A stretch of 33,693 nucleotides of DNA from an uncultured Oscillibacter sp. (GTDB lineage: Bacteria; Bacillota; Clostridia; Oscillospirales; Oscillospiraceae), in NCBI RefSeq assembly GCF_900544955.1, contig NZ_UQXD01000025.1:1-33693 (forward strand), read 5' to 3'. The notes under the pieces were generated by a model that worked only from the letters and a program-made list of their open reading frames with translations, was not told where the DNA came from and made no database searches. Of this stretch, positions 1-7,494 are shown in pieces. The position numbers and the translations under genes were made by a program. Each line of letters begins with the position of its first letter. Within the stretch, counting starts at the first letter, position 1.

Positions 1-1228
1 TCCCCAGGGCGGCGGGCTTTCCGCCGGAGAGCCCGCGGTAAAAGGGGCGGTCCGGGGCGCTGTCCGCCACCCGGGCCGGGGCGGGCCGCTCTGTGTTCCA
101 GGCGGGACGGGCCGCCGGACGCTCCGCCGGCGCCTTGGCGGCGCTCTCCGCCCGGAAGGCCCCCGCGTCCATGCTGCGGAAGAAGTCCCCCCGGGGGTTC
201 ACCGCCTGCTCCGTCGCCTTGGGGGCGGGCACCGGGGCGCCCTTCTCCGCCAGGGCGTCCAGCACGGTGTGGTACACCGCGTCAAAAACCTCCCGCTCCC
301 GGGCGAACTTCACCTGGGTCTTGGCGGGGTGCACGTTCACGTCCACCGCCGTCACCGGCAGCGTCACGGACAGCACGCAGCCGGGGAACCGGCCCTTCAT
401 GAGCTGGTTGCGGTAGCCCTCCTCCAGGGCCGCCGTCAGCAGCTGGGACTTGATGAACCGGCCGTTGACGAAAAACACCTGCATGGACCGGGACCCCCGG
501 CCCAGCAGCGGCGGCGTCACGAAGCCGGAGACGGCGATCTCCCCGCCCCGGCCCTCCACCGCCACCAGTCCCCGGGCGAACTCCCGGCCCAGGGCGGCGT
601 ACACCGCGGAGTCCAGCCGCCCGTCGCCGGGGGTGTGGAGGGCCTCCGCGCCGTCCTTAATCAGCTTGAAGGAGACGTCCGGGTGGGACAGGGCCAGATG
701 CTGCATCAGCCCTGCCACGGCGGCGGTCTCCGCGCTGTCCTTGCGCATGAATTTCAGCCGGGCGGGGGTGTTGTAAAACAGGTCCCGCACGGTCATGGTG
801 GTGCCCTCCGGGGCCCCCGCCTCCTCCACCCTGCCGGGGACGCCCCCCTCCAGGTGCAGCGCCGCGCCGCAGGCCGCCCCCCGCTGCCGGGTCAAAACGT
901 CCACCCGGCTGACGGCGGCGATGGCCGCCAGGGCCTCCCCCCGGAAACCCAGAGTGCCGATTCTGCCCAGGTCCTCCGCCTGGCGCAGCTTGGAGGTGGC
1001 ATGGCGCAAAAAAGCGGTGGGCAGCTCCCGGGGCGGAATGCCGCAGCCGTCGTCCGTCACCCGGATGAGGCCCATGCCCCCCCGCCGAATCTCCACCACC
1101 ACGGCGGAGCACCCCGCGTCCAGGGCGTTTTCCACCAGCTCCTTCACCACGCTGGCCGGCCGCTCCACCACCTCTCCGGCGGCGATCAGGTCCGCCACAT
1201 GGGCGTCCAGTTGTGCAATCTCAGGCAT
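1..1228 (-). CDS. mutL: DNA mismatch repair protein MutL (3' end outside window)
   Basis: MutL is the ATPase that links MutS mismatch recognition to downstream repair. About 409 N-terminal codons are present; the C-terminal dimerisation/endonuclease part lies beyond base 1. Visible GHKL motifs: the IAAGEVVERP segment and KELVENALDAG near the start (motif I), then DDGCGI and the HATSK / TLGFRGEAL segments (motifs II-III). The second domain shows FVNGR and VDVNVHPAK with the conserved lysine, followed by a linker rich in A, P and R where the window ends. The ATG is preceded by AAAGGAGC. It is the fourth gene after mutS in the same direction, separated by a CPBP protease and an AEC transporter, so mutS and mutL are probably partly co-transcribed. 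Confidence 0.96.
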   Translation of the reverse strand, partial: MPEIAQLDAHVADLIAAGEVVERPASVVKELVENALDAGCSAVVVEIRRGGMGLIRVTDDGCGIPPRELPTAFLRHATSKLRQAEDLGRIGTLGFRGEALAAIAAVSRVDVLTRQRGAACGAALHLEGGVPGRVEEAGAPEGTTMTVRDLFYNTPARLKFMRKDSAETAAVAGLMQHLALSHPDVSFKLIKDGAEALHTPGDGRLDSAVYAALGREFARGLVAVEGRGGEIAVSGFVTPPLLGRGSRSMQVFFVNGRFIKSQLLTAALEEGYRNQLMKGRFPGCVLSVTLPVTAVDVNVHPAKTQVKFAREREVFDAVYHTVLDALAEKGAPVPAPKATEQAVNPRGDFFRSMDAGAFRAESAAKAPAERPAARPAWNTERPAPARVADSAPDRPFYRGLSGGKPAALG

Positions 1229-1293
1229 GGTTCCGCTCCTTTCCCGGGACGGCCCCGCCGCGTCACGCCGCGGAGGCGCCCCGTGTTGCATCC

Positions 1294-2205
1294 TCACACA
1301 AACAGCCACACCGCCAGGGGAATGGTGACGATGGAGAGGACGGTGGTCAAAAAGGTGATCTGGGCCATGGTCTCGGCGTCGCCGTCAAATTCCAGGCACA
1401 GCATGGTGCCGTTCACCGCCGCGGGCATGGCCATCTGGGCCACCGCCACCCCCAGCACCAGCGGGTCCGTGTTCAAAAACCGCAGCACCACCCCCAAAGT
1501 CGCCGGCATAATCAGCAGCCGCACGGCGGAGAGCACCCACATCCGCACGGAGGTGAGGACCTGCCGGGCGGACATGCCCGCCAGCATGGACCCCAGCACC
1601 AGCAGCGACAAAGGAATGTTCACATCGGCCACGATCTCCGCCATGGCGCCCACCATGGGCGGCAGGTGAATGCCCGCCAGGGTGACAAAGAGGGTGAAAC
1701 ACGCCATGAGGATCGCCGGGGAGAGGAGCTGCTTCCAGTGAAAGCGGATCTTCCCGCTGATCATCAGCGGCCCCAGGGAGTAGTTCAGCAGGTTGAAGGG
1801 CATCACCAGAATCACCGCGTAAAAGAGGCCGGTGTGGCCGAAGAGGGCCTCTACCAGGGGATAGCCGATGAAGCCCACGTTGGGAAAGCTCAGGAGGAAC
1901 TGCCACACGCCGATCTGCTTGGGGGTCCCTCCCGCCAGCCGGGGCACCAGCAGGGCAAAGGCGAACTCCACCACGTAGAACACCACCGCCACCAGCAAAA
2001 CGGACAGCACCTCCGCCACCCCCGGCAGATTCTCCTCGTTGGCCACAGAGGAGAGGATCAGCGCCGGGGTGGTGATGTTCAGAATCAGCTTGGAGAGTTT
2101 TTGGTTGGTCTCCCCGCCCAGGTAGCCCAGCCGGTGCGCCAGGTATCCCACGGCCACCGCAAACAGGATGACCACCATTTCGTTAAACGTGTCGAAAAAA
2201 CTCAT
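1294..2205 (-). CDS. AEC-family (auxin efflux carrier-like) permease
   Basis: A 303-residue, very hydrophobic protein with about ten predicted membrane helices. It resembles bacterial AEC transporters: an N-terminal helix block with the NITTPALILSSVA segment, a weakly hydrophilic centre, and a second helix block. Family members export or import small organic acids such as malate or malonate; the substrate cannot be read from sequence. The ATG follows GAGGAGT at good spacing. It sits 40 bp after the CPBP protease and 65 bp before mutL on the same strand, so it looks like a passenger in the mutS-mutL operon rather than part of repair. Confidence 0.88.
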   Translation of the reverse strand: MSFFDTFNEMVVILFAVAVGYLAHRLGYLGGETNQKLSKLILNITTPALILSSVANEENLPGVAEVLSVLLVAVVFYVVEFAFALLVPRLAGGTPKQIGVWQFLLSFPNVGFIGYPLVEALFGHTGLFYAVILVMPFNLLNYSLGPLMISGKIRFHWKQLLSPAILMACFTLFVTLAGIHLPPMVGAMAEIVADVNIPLSLLVLGSMLAGMSARQVLTSVRMWVLSAVRLLIMPATLGVVLRFLNTDPLVLGVAVAQMAMPAAVNGTMLCLEFDGDAETMAQITFLTTVLSIVTIPLAVWLFV

Positions 2206-2245
2206 GCCCAGTGACTCCTCTATTTCTTTTCTGTCTCTCCCGCCG

Positions 2246-2956
2246 TCAGGCCAGCATGGTCCACACGGACAGGGCGTTGGCCGCGGCGTGCAGCCCCACG
2301 GCGGTCCACAGCGTGCCGCTGTGGTCGTAGGCCCAGGCCAGCACCAGTCCCGGCACCAGATACTGGACCATCAGCACAAAGTAGGTGATGTCCTGGTTCA
2401 CCACCGCGAACTGCCACACGTGCAGCAGCGCGAACAGCAGGCAGCTCACCAGGTACGCCGCCGCCCGGCTCTTTCCCCGGAGATTGCCGAACACCAGCCC
2501 CCGGAACAGCACCTCCTCCACAAAGGGCGCCAGAAACACGACGATCAGCAGCGTCATATGGGGGGCGGCGTCGATCTGGGCAGAGATGGTGGTGTTGTTG
2601 AGGTTGGTGTGGTTGCGCACCAGCAGGTTGGTCAGCCGGTACACCAGCTCGTTGAGGCCGTACAGCGCCACCAGCCCCGCCGCCAGGGTCTTGCAGGCGG
2701 TGCCCAGGTTCTCCGCCAGCAGGCGGGAGGTCCGGGCCAGGAAGCCGTGGAAGATCACCACGGTGACGGCGAAGAGCAGGTAGTAATAGATGATGTTTTG
2801 CAGCACCGGGGAGATGGTCAGCCCCAGCAGCCGCCCCGCCAGGCGAAACAGCGGCGCGGTGGCAAAGGGCAGCACCAGCAGGTAGATCACAAAGAAGATC
2901 ACCCCGGCAATCTGCTCCCCCGCCGTCATATGGGTCGTGGATTTCCGTCTAGCCAT
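2246..2956 (-). CDS. CPBP-family intramembrane metalloprotease
   Basis: A 236-residue membrane protein with the hallmarks of the CPBP (CAAX protease and bacteriocin-processing) family. These are EEVLFRG (the glutamate pair plus arginine of motif 1), then FALLHVW with the motif-2 histidine, and a polar residue in a late helix (NALSVW). Such enzymes are Abi-type glutamate proteases in the membrane; bacterial substrates are mostly unknown. The start is ATG with GGAGG seven bases upstream. It begins 12 bp after the mutS stop, so it is translated from the same message. Confidence 0.9.
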   Translation of the reverse strand: MARRKSTTHMTAGEQIAGVIFFVIYLLVLPFATAPLFRLAGRLLGLTISPVLQNIIYYYLLFAVTVVIFHGFLARTSRLLAENLGTACKTLAAGLVALYGLNELVYRLTNLLVRNHTNLNNTTISAQIDAAPHMTLLIVVFLAPFVEEVLFRGLVFGNLRGKSRAAAYLVSCLLFALLHVWQFAVVNQDITYFVLMVQYLVPGLVLAWAYDHSGTLWTAVGLHAAANALSVWTMLA

Positions 2957-2968
2957 CCCGTGCCTCCG

Positions 2969-5575
2969 TCAGGAAAGTTTTTGTTTCAGCTCGTAGAGCA
3001 GACCCATGGCCTCGATGGGGGTCAGGGTGTCCGGCTGGCAGCGGCGCAGGGCGTCCAGCACCTCGCCCTCCCCGATGGACCCCAGGGACACCTGGTCCGT
3101 CTCCCGCCGGGGCGCGGTGTAGGAGACCCCGTTCTCCTCCTCCAGCTCCTTCAAAACCGCCTTGGCCCGCTGGACCACCTTCTCCGGCAGGCCCGCCAGC
3201 CGGGCCACCTCGATGCCGTAGCTCCGGTCCGCCCCGCCGGGGACGATTTTGCGCAGGAAGATGATGTCGTCCCCCCGGGCCTTCACGGCGATGTTGTAGT
3301 TCACGGTGCCGGGGAGGGTGTTCTCCAGCTCCGTCAGCTCGTGGTAATGGGTGGCGAAGAGGGTCTTGGCCCCCAGCAGCTTCCTGTCCGCGCAGTACTC
3401 CAGCACCGCCCGGGCGATGGACATGCCGTCAAAGGTAGAGGTGCCCCGGCCGATCTCGTCCAGAATCAGCAGGGAGTTTTTGGTGGCGTGGTGCAAAATG
3501 TCGGAGACCTCCGTCATCTCCACCATGAAGGTGGACTGCCCGGCGGAGAGGTCGTCGCTGGCGCCGATGCGGGTGAAAATCCGGTCCACCACGCCAATGT
3601 GGGCGTGGCGGGCGGGGACGAAGGACCCCATCTGGGCCATGAGGACGATCAGCGCCACCTGGCGCATGTAGGTGGACTTGCCCGCCATGTTGGGTCCGGT
3701 GATGATGGCCACCCGCTCCTCCCTCTCCCCCATGAAGGTGTCGTTGGGGACGAAGAGGGTGTCTTTGAGGACCTGCTCCACCACCGGGTGGCGGCCCTCC
3801 CGGATCTCGATGACGCCGGACTCGTCCACGTCGGGGCGGCAGTAGCCCCGGCGCACCGCCACGGCGGCGAAGGAGGCCAGGGCGTCCGCCTCCGCCAGGG
3901 CGGCGGCGGTCCGCTGGATGCGGGCGGCCTGGTCGGAGACCTCCCGGCGCAATTGGGTGAACAGCTCGTACTCCAGGGCCACCACCCGCTCCGAGGCGGT
4001 GAGGACGGAGTGCTCCAGGTCCTTGAGCTCCTGGGTGATGAACCGCTCCCCGTTCACCAGGGTCTGCTTGCGGATGTACGTCTCGGGCACCTGGTCCTTG
4101 AAGGAGTTGCTGACCTCGATGTAATAGCCGAAGACCTTGTTGTAGCCGATTTTCAGCGTGCGGATGCCGGTGCGCTCCTTCTCCCGGGCCTCCATCTCCG
4201 CGATGACGCCCTTGCCCCCCTTGAGAATATGGCGCAGGCGGTCCACCTCCTGATGGAAGCCGTCCCGGATGAAGCCCCCCTCCCGAACGGAGAAGGGCGG
4301 CTCGTCGCAGATGGCGGCGGCAATCCGGCCCCCCACGTCCTCCAGGGTGTCCAATTGCTCGGTCAGCTCCGCCAGGCGGCGGTCGGAGAAGGCCGCCAGC
4401 TGGGCGCGGACGGCGGGCAGTTTTTCCATGGCGGCCCGGAGGGAGGCCATGTCCCGCCCCCCGGCGGTGCCGTAGACGATGCGGCCCAGCAGCCGCTCCA
4501 TGTCCCCCAGGCCCGTCAGGGCGGCGATCAGCTCCTCCCGGGCGATGGTGTTCTCCACCAGGGCGGCTACGGCGGCGTTGCGCTTGCAGATGGCGGTGAC
4601 GCTGAGGAGGGGCCGCTCCATGAAGCTGCGCAGGCACCGGGCCCCCATAGGGGTTTTGGTCTTGTCCAGCACCCACAGAAGGCTCCCCTTCTTCTCCTTG
4701 GCCCGGAGGGTCTCCGTCAGCTCCAGATTCCGCCGGGCCGCCAGGTCCAGCTCCATAAACCGGCCCTGCTCGTAGTAGTCCAGGTCGTTGATGTGAGAGA
4801 GGTCCGTCTTCTGGGTCTCGTACAGGTAGTTCAGCAGTCCGCCCAGGGCCATGGCCGCCGCGGGGGTTCCGGCGGGCAGGCGGCCCAGGGCCTCCTCGCC
4901 GAACTGTCTGCGGATGTTCTTCTCCGCCTCGGCCAGCAAAAAGCGCCGCTCTCCCCCGTTTTCCACCCGGCAGGAGAAGGTCTCCGCCAGGGCGTCGGTC
5001 AGGCCCTTTTCGGCATAGGCGCCGTCGTTCAAAATGGCCTCCACGGGGGAAAAGCGGCCCAGCTCGTTCACCACGTGCTCCAGCCGGTCTTTGCCGGTAA
5101 AGGCGGTCAGGTGGGCCTTGCCGGTGGAGATGTCGCAAAAGGCCACGCCGGCGGCGCGGCTGTCCATGTAGATGCCGCAGAGGAAGTTGCTGGACTTGTC
5201 GTCCAGGCAGGCGGCGGCGATGACGGTGCCGGGGGTGACCACCCGGATGATGTCCCGCTTCACCAGGCCCTTGGCGGCGGCGGGGTCCTCCATCTGCTCG
5301 CAGATGGCCACCTTGTAGCCCTTGGCGATGAGGCGGGCGATGTAGGCCTCGCTGGCGTGGTAGGGGATGCCGCACATGGGAATCTGCTCCTCGGCGGGCT
5401 TCTGGTGCTTGCCGTGGTCCCGGCTGGTGAGGGTCAAATCCAGCTCCCGGGAGGCCAGGCGGGCGTCGTCGTCGAACATCTCGTAGAAGTCCCCCAGCCG
5501 GAAAAACAGGATGGAGTCCGGGTTGTCTTTTTTGATCTCCAGATATTGCTTCATCATGGGGGTCAGCTCCGCCAT
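2969..5575 (-). CDS. mutS: DNA mismatch repair protein MutS
   Basis: MutS recognises base mismatches and small loops and, with MutL, starts repair. The 868-residue protein has the full layout. The N-terminal mismatch-binding domain carries the Phe-X-Glu motif (FYEMF). Connector, lever and clamp domains follow, then the ATPase with Walker A GPNMAGKST, Walker B LLILDEIGRGTS and the ATHYHEL switch. The C-terminal tail ends in IEAMGLLYELKQKLS. I chose the ATG preceded by GAGGTG over an in-frame GTG three codons upstream that lacks a good ribosome binding site. The gene starts 10 bp after a small XRE regulator, with no promoter visible between them. Its expression should therefore depend on the promoter with internal palindrome upstream of that regulator. 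Confidence 0.97.
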   Translation of the reverse strand: MAELTPMMKQYLEIKKDNPDSILFFRLGDFYEMFDDDARLASRELDLTLTSRDHGKHQKPAEEQIPMCGIPYHASEAYIARLIAKGYKVAICEQMEDPAAAKGLVKRDIIRVVTPGTVIAAACLDDKSSNFLCGIYMDSRAAGVAFCDISTGKAHLTAFTGKDRLEHVVNELGRFSPVEAILNDGAYAEKGLTDALAETFSCRVENGGERRFLLAEAEKNIRRQFGEEALGRLPAGTPAAAMALGGLLNYLYETQKTDLSHINDLDYYEQGRFMELDLAARRNLELTETLRAKEKKGSLLWVLDKTKTPMGARCLRSFMERPLLSVTAICKRNAAVAALVENTIAREELIAALTGLGDMERLLGRIVYGTAGGRDMASLRAAMEKLPAVRAQLAAFSDRRLAELTEQLDTLEDVGGRIAAAICDEPPFSVREGGFIRDGFHQEVDRLRHILKGGKGVIAEMEAREKERTGIRTLKIGYNKVFGYYIEVSNSFKDQVPETYIRKQTLVNGERFITQELKDLEHSVLTASERVVALEYELFTQLRREVSDQAARIQRTAAALAEADALASFAAVAVRRGYCRPDVDESGVIEIREGRHPVVEQVLKDTLFVPNDTFMGEREERVAIITGPNMAGKSTYMRQVALIVLMAQMGSFVPARHAHIGVVDRIFTRIGASDDLSAGQSTFMVEMTEVSDILHHATKNSLLILDEIGRGTSTFDGMSIARAVLEYCADRKLLGAKTLFATHYHELTELENTLPGTVNYNIAVKARGDDIIFLRKIVPGGADRSYGIEVARLAGLPEKVVQRAKAVLKELEEENGVSYTAPRRETDQVSLGSIGEGEVLDALRRCQPDTLTPIEAMGLLYELKQKLS

Positions 5576-5585
5576 GCGTCTCACC

Positions 5586-5801
5586 TCATTGTTTTTTGTC
5601 TTTGGGTTGGTGGCAAATCAGCTCGTCCACCGATATGGCGTAGAAGTCCGCCAGGGCCACCAGAGTGGAGAGGGTGGGCTCCCGCTGGCCCCGCTCGTAG
5701 TTCTGGTATGCGCGCCAACTAATGCCGATTTGCGGCGCCAGCTCGGTCTGCGTCAGCCCCGCCTTTTTTCTCAACTCTAAAAGATGTTCGGCAAACGTCA
5801 T
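5586..5801 (-). CDS. Small XRE-family helix-turn-helix regulator, first gene of the mutS operon
   Basis: A 71-residue protein that is little more than one Cro/CI-type HTH domain: LTQTELAPQIGIS followed by AYQNYERGQREP. The recognition-helix region is residues ~27-38. It matches the N-terminal domain of the neighbouring XRE-MBL fusion at 41 of 65 aligned positions by my count, so the two are paralogues. The annotated ATG has GAGGAAA seven bases upstream; an in-frame GTG eight codons earlier has none. Because it precedes mutS by 10 bp and its own promoter contains a palindrome between -35 and -10, I infer an autoregulated repressor whose operator also sets mutS transcription. No ligand or dimerisation domain is visible beyond the HTH. 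Confidence 0.88.
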   Translation of the reverse strand: MTFAEHLLELRKKAGLTQTELAPQIGISWRAYQNYERGQREPTLSTLVALADFYAISVDELICHQPKDKKQ

Positions 5802-5821
5802 CGTTTCCTCTTTTCCAATTG

Positions 5822-5872
5822 ACACGCACGAACAGGTGTGTTATTATAAACGCACACGAACGTGTCTGTCAA
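5822..5872 (-). promoter_or_regulatory. Promoter and palindromic operator of xre-mutS
   Basis: On the minus strand TTGACA (5872-5867) and TATAAT (5848-5843) are 18 bp apart, a near-consensus sigma-A promoter. The spacer holds the inverted repeat ACACGAACGTGT (5854-5865). A second, imperfect copy, CACGAACAGGTG, lies just downstream of the -10 at about 5827-5838. This placement is typical of XRE repressor operators. That the adjacent XRE protein binds here is inference. Confidence 0.75.
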
Positions 5873-5995
5873 TTCCTTTCCGTTTCGTCGCCTGAGACGG
5901 GGAATGCCGCCCATCGGGCAGGGGTGGGAGTTCCGCCCGCCGGGGCGGGGGTGGCCGCACATCGCGCGGACGCCGCCTGAAGGGGCGCCCCCCCT

Positions 5996-7024
5996 TCAAA
6001 TCTCCACCACCCCACCGCCGGACAGGCGGCACAGCCGCTCCCCCAGAATTCCCCGGAGGCGCCGGTAGGCGTACTCCCCGGTACAGTGGCCCGTGTAATA
6101 CACCGTGGCCCCCGGCAGCAGGGCCTGCCCGGTGCGGTCGATCAGCGCATCGGCCTCCGGGTCTCCCTCCGCCAGTTGGAACAGGTGGAAGCCGCCCACG
6201 GCGGCGTCGGGCCGGCGGCCCAGGCGGTCCTCCGCCCCCCGGAGGATGTTAACGATGCCCCGGTGGGCGCAGCCCGCGATCAAAACCGTCTTGCCCGCCG
6301 CCCGGATCAGCAGGTTCTGCTCATGGGCGAAGCCGTCCGGACGGAAGTCCTCCCCCATCTTCTCCCGGAGGGCGGCGCTGGCGTCCAGGGCGTCGAACAC
6401 CCGGGGCGGGTCGGAAAAGAGGGTCAGCTCCCGGTCGATCACCGTCTCTCCGCCGGTGAGGCGGAAGCGGTCCCGGTAGGCCGCCAGCTCCAGCGGCAGG
6501 CCGATATAGGCCGGCTCTCCCCCGTCCTCCACGGCGTAATAGGCGCCAAAGGCGGCGCGGTGGAGGTAGACGGCTGCCCGGGTATTGAGACGGCAGAAGG
6601 CGGCCAGGCCGCCGCCGTGGTCGTAATGCCCGTGGGAGAGCACGGCCACGTCCACCGCCTCCAAATCCACCCCCAGCGCCTGGGCGTTGGCAAGGAAGGC
6701 CTCATCCGGTCCCATGTCGAAGAGGATGTTGTGCAGCGGCGTCTGGATGTACAGCGACAGCCCGTGGGCCGCGGCCAGGCCGGGGCGGCAGGCGGTGTTC
6801 TCCAGCAGGGCCGTCACCCGCACGCACCGCTCCCGCCCCACCAGCTCATCCAGGGACAGGTCGTAAAAATCCGCCAGGGCCACCAGGGTGGAGAGCGGCG
6901 GCTCCCGCAGTCCCCGCTCGTAGTTTTGATATCCGCTCAGGCTGATGCCGACCTTATCCGCCAGTTCCTGTTGTTTCAGGCCGGTTTCTGTCCTCAACTG
7001 AAAAAGGTGCTCGGAAAGCGTCAT
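5996..7024 (-). CDS. XRE regulator fused to a metallo-beta-lactamase-fold hydrolase (COG1237-like)
   Basis: A 342-residue two-domain protein. Residues 1-65 are an XRE HTH (GYQNYERGLREP in the centre), close to the small regulator upstream of mutS. Residues ~70-342 form a metallo-beta-lactamase fold with HGHYDH at 131-136, GCAHRG with H254, GGFHL near 280 and TGHCTG near 311-316. Those last motifs are the signature of the COG1237 branch (dihydropteridine/ribofuranosylaminobenzene-phosphate-synthase-like), whose biochemistry is poorly known. All metal ligands seem intact, so the enzyme domain should be active. The ATG with GAGGAG six bases upstream is preferred over an upstream in-frame TTG/ATG-type start that would overlap the promoter. 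It is transcribed divergently from the gene at 7120. Confidence 0.9.
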   Translation of the reverse strand: MTLSEHLFQLRTETGLKQQELADKVGISLSGYQNYERGLREPPLSTLVALADFYDLSLDELVGRERCVRVTALLENTACRPGLAAAHGLSLYIQTPLHNILFDMGPDEAFLANAQALGVDLEAVDVAVLSHGHYDHGGGLAAFCRLNTRAAVYLHRAAFGAYYAVEDGGEPAYIGLPLELAAYRDRFRLTGGETVIDRELTLFSDPPRVFDALDASAALREKMGEDFRPDGFAHEQNLLIRAAGKTVLIAGCAHRGIVNILRGAEDRLGRRPDAAVGGFHLFQLAEGDPEADALIDRTGQALLPGATVYYTGHCTGEYAYRRLRGILGERLCRLSGGGVVEI

Positions 7025-7041
7025 CTTAACTCCTCTTTCTG

Positions 7042-7102
7042 TTGACAACCACAAACGTAGGTGCTACACTGTCATTATAGCAACTACGTTTGTAGTCATC
7101 AA
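7042..7102. promoter_or_regulatory. Symmetric divergent promoter with paired operators
   Basis: Plus strand: TTGACA (7042-7047), 17-bp spacer, TACACT (7065-7070). Minus strand: TTGATG (7102-7097), 17-bp spacer, TATAAT (7079-7074). Each spacer holds a copy of the same motif in opposite orientation: ACCACAAACGTAGGT (7048-7062) and ACTACGTTTGTAGT (7083-7096). The second is itself a perfect inverted repeat with a 4-bp centre. ACAAACGTAG and CTACGTTTGT are exact reverse complements, and GCTA/TAGC extend the symmetry inward. I infer that one regulator, most likely the XRE-MBL protein, controls both directions. Confidence 0.82.
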
Positions 7103-7119
7103 TATGGTGGTGAACATTT

Positions 7120-7494
7120 ATGGACGATTATATCGGCATTCTGCTGCATCATCTGAGCGAGGGGCGCCCGGCCCGGCTGTCCGGCCCCTTCTCCGCCCAG
7201 CAGGCGGAGGCGGACCGGGCCTCCCAGGCCCTGTGGGACACCCTCTCCCCGGCCCAGCGCAAGCTCTTCCTGGCCTACGAGGACGCCCAGAACGCCTGCG
7301 ACGGCCTCAGCGCCGACGCTTACGCCCGGCGGGCCTTTCTGCTGGCGCGGCGCATCTTTCGTCAGGCTTCCCGACCATACAGCGCCCAGGTGTTGCTGTC
7401 CGTCACCACCGCGTCCACAAAGCGGCCGATGAGGGCCTTATCCCCCTTCAGCCGGACCAGGCGGTTGCCCTCCGTCCGGGCGGAGAGGGGGTAG
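7120..7494 (+). CDS. Small protein, possibly DUF6809-like, with a 3' end antisense to miaB
   Basis: A 124-codon frame starting at an ATG behind a GGTGGTGA ribosome binding site, about 45 bp after a good -10. Residues 1-82 look like a real small acidic-helical protein (LSPAQRKLFLAYEDAQNAC, then AYARRAFLLARRIF). In length and pattern they resemble short Clostridia proteins of the DUF6809 kind; I hold that match loosely. From about residue 81 the frame runs antisense through the last 133 bp of miaB, and its sequence there is basic and low in character. The original stop may have been lost. Function unknown; the shared divergent promoter ties it to the XRE-MBL regulator. Confidence 0.6.
   Translation: MDDYIGILLHHLSEGRPARLSGPFSAQQAEADRASQALWDTLSPAQRKLFLAYEDAQNACDGLSADAYARRAFLLARRIFRQASRPYSAQVLLSVTTASTKRPMRALSPFSRTRRLPSVRAERG

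Noticed and set aside
2168..5722. Very long plus-strand frame of 1184 codons opposite mutS
   Set aside because: It mirrors mutS codon by codon, has no ribosome site, and its content (H, Q, G, P-rich) is the usual antisense shadow of a GC-rich gene.
5829..5866. LexA (SOS) box in front of xre-mutS
   Set aside because: GAAC occurs twice, but the GAAC-N4-GTTC spacing required for Firmicute LexA sites is not met.
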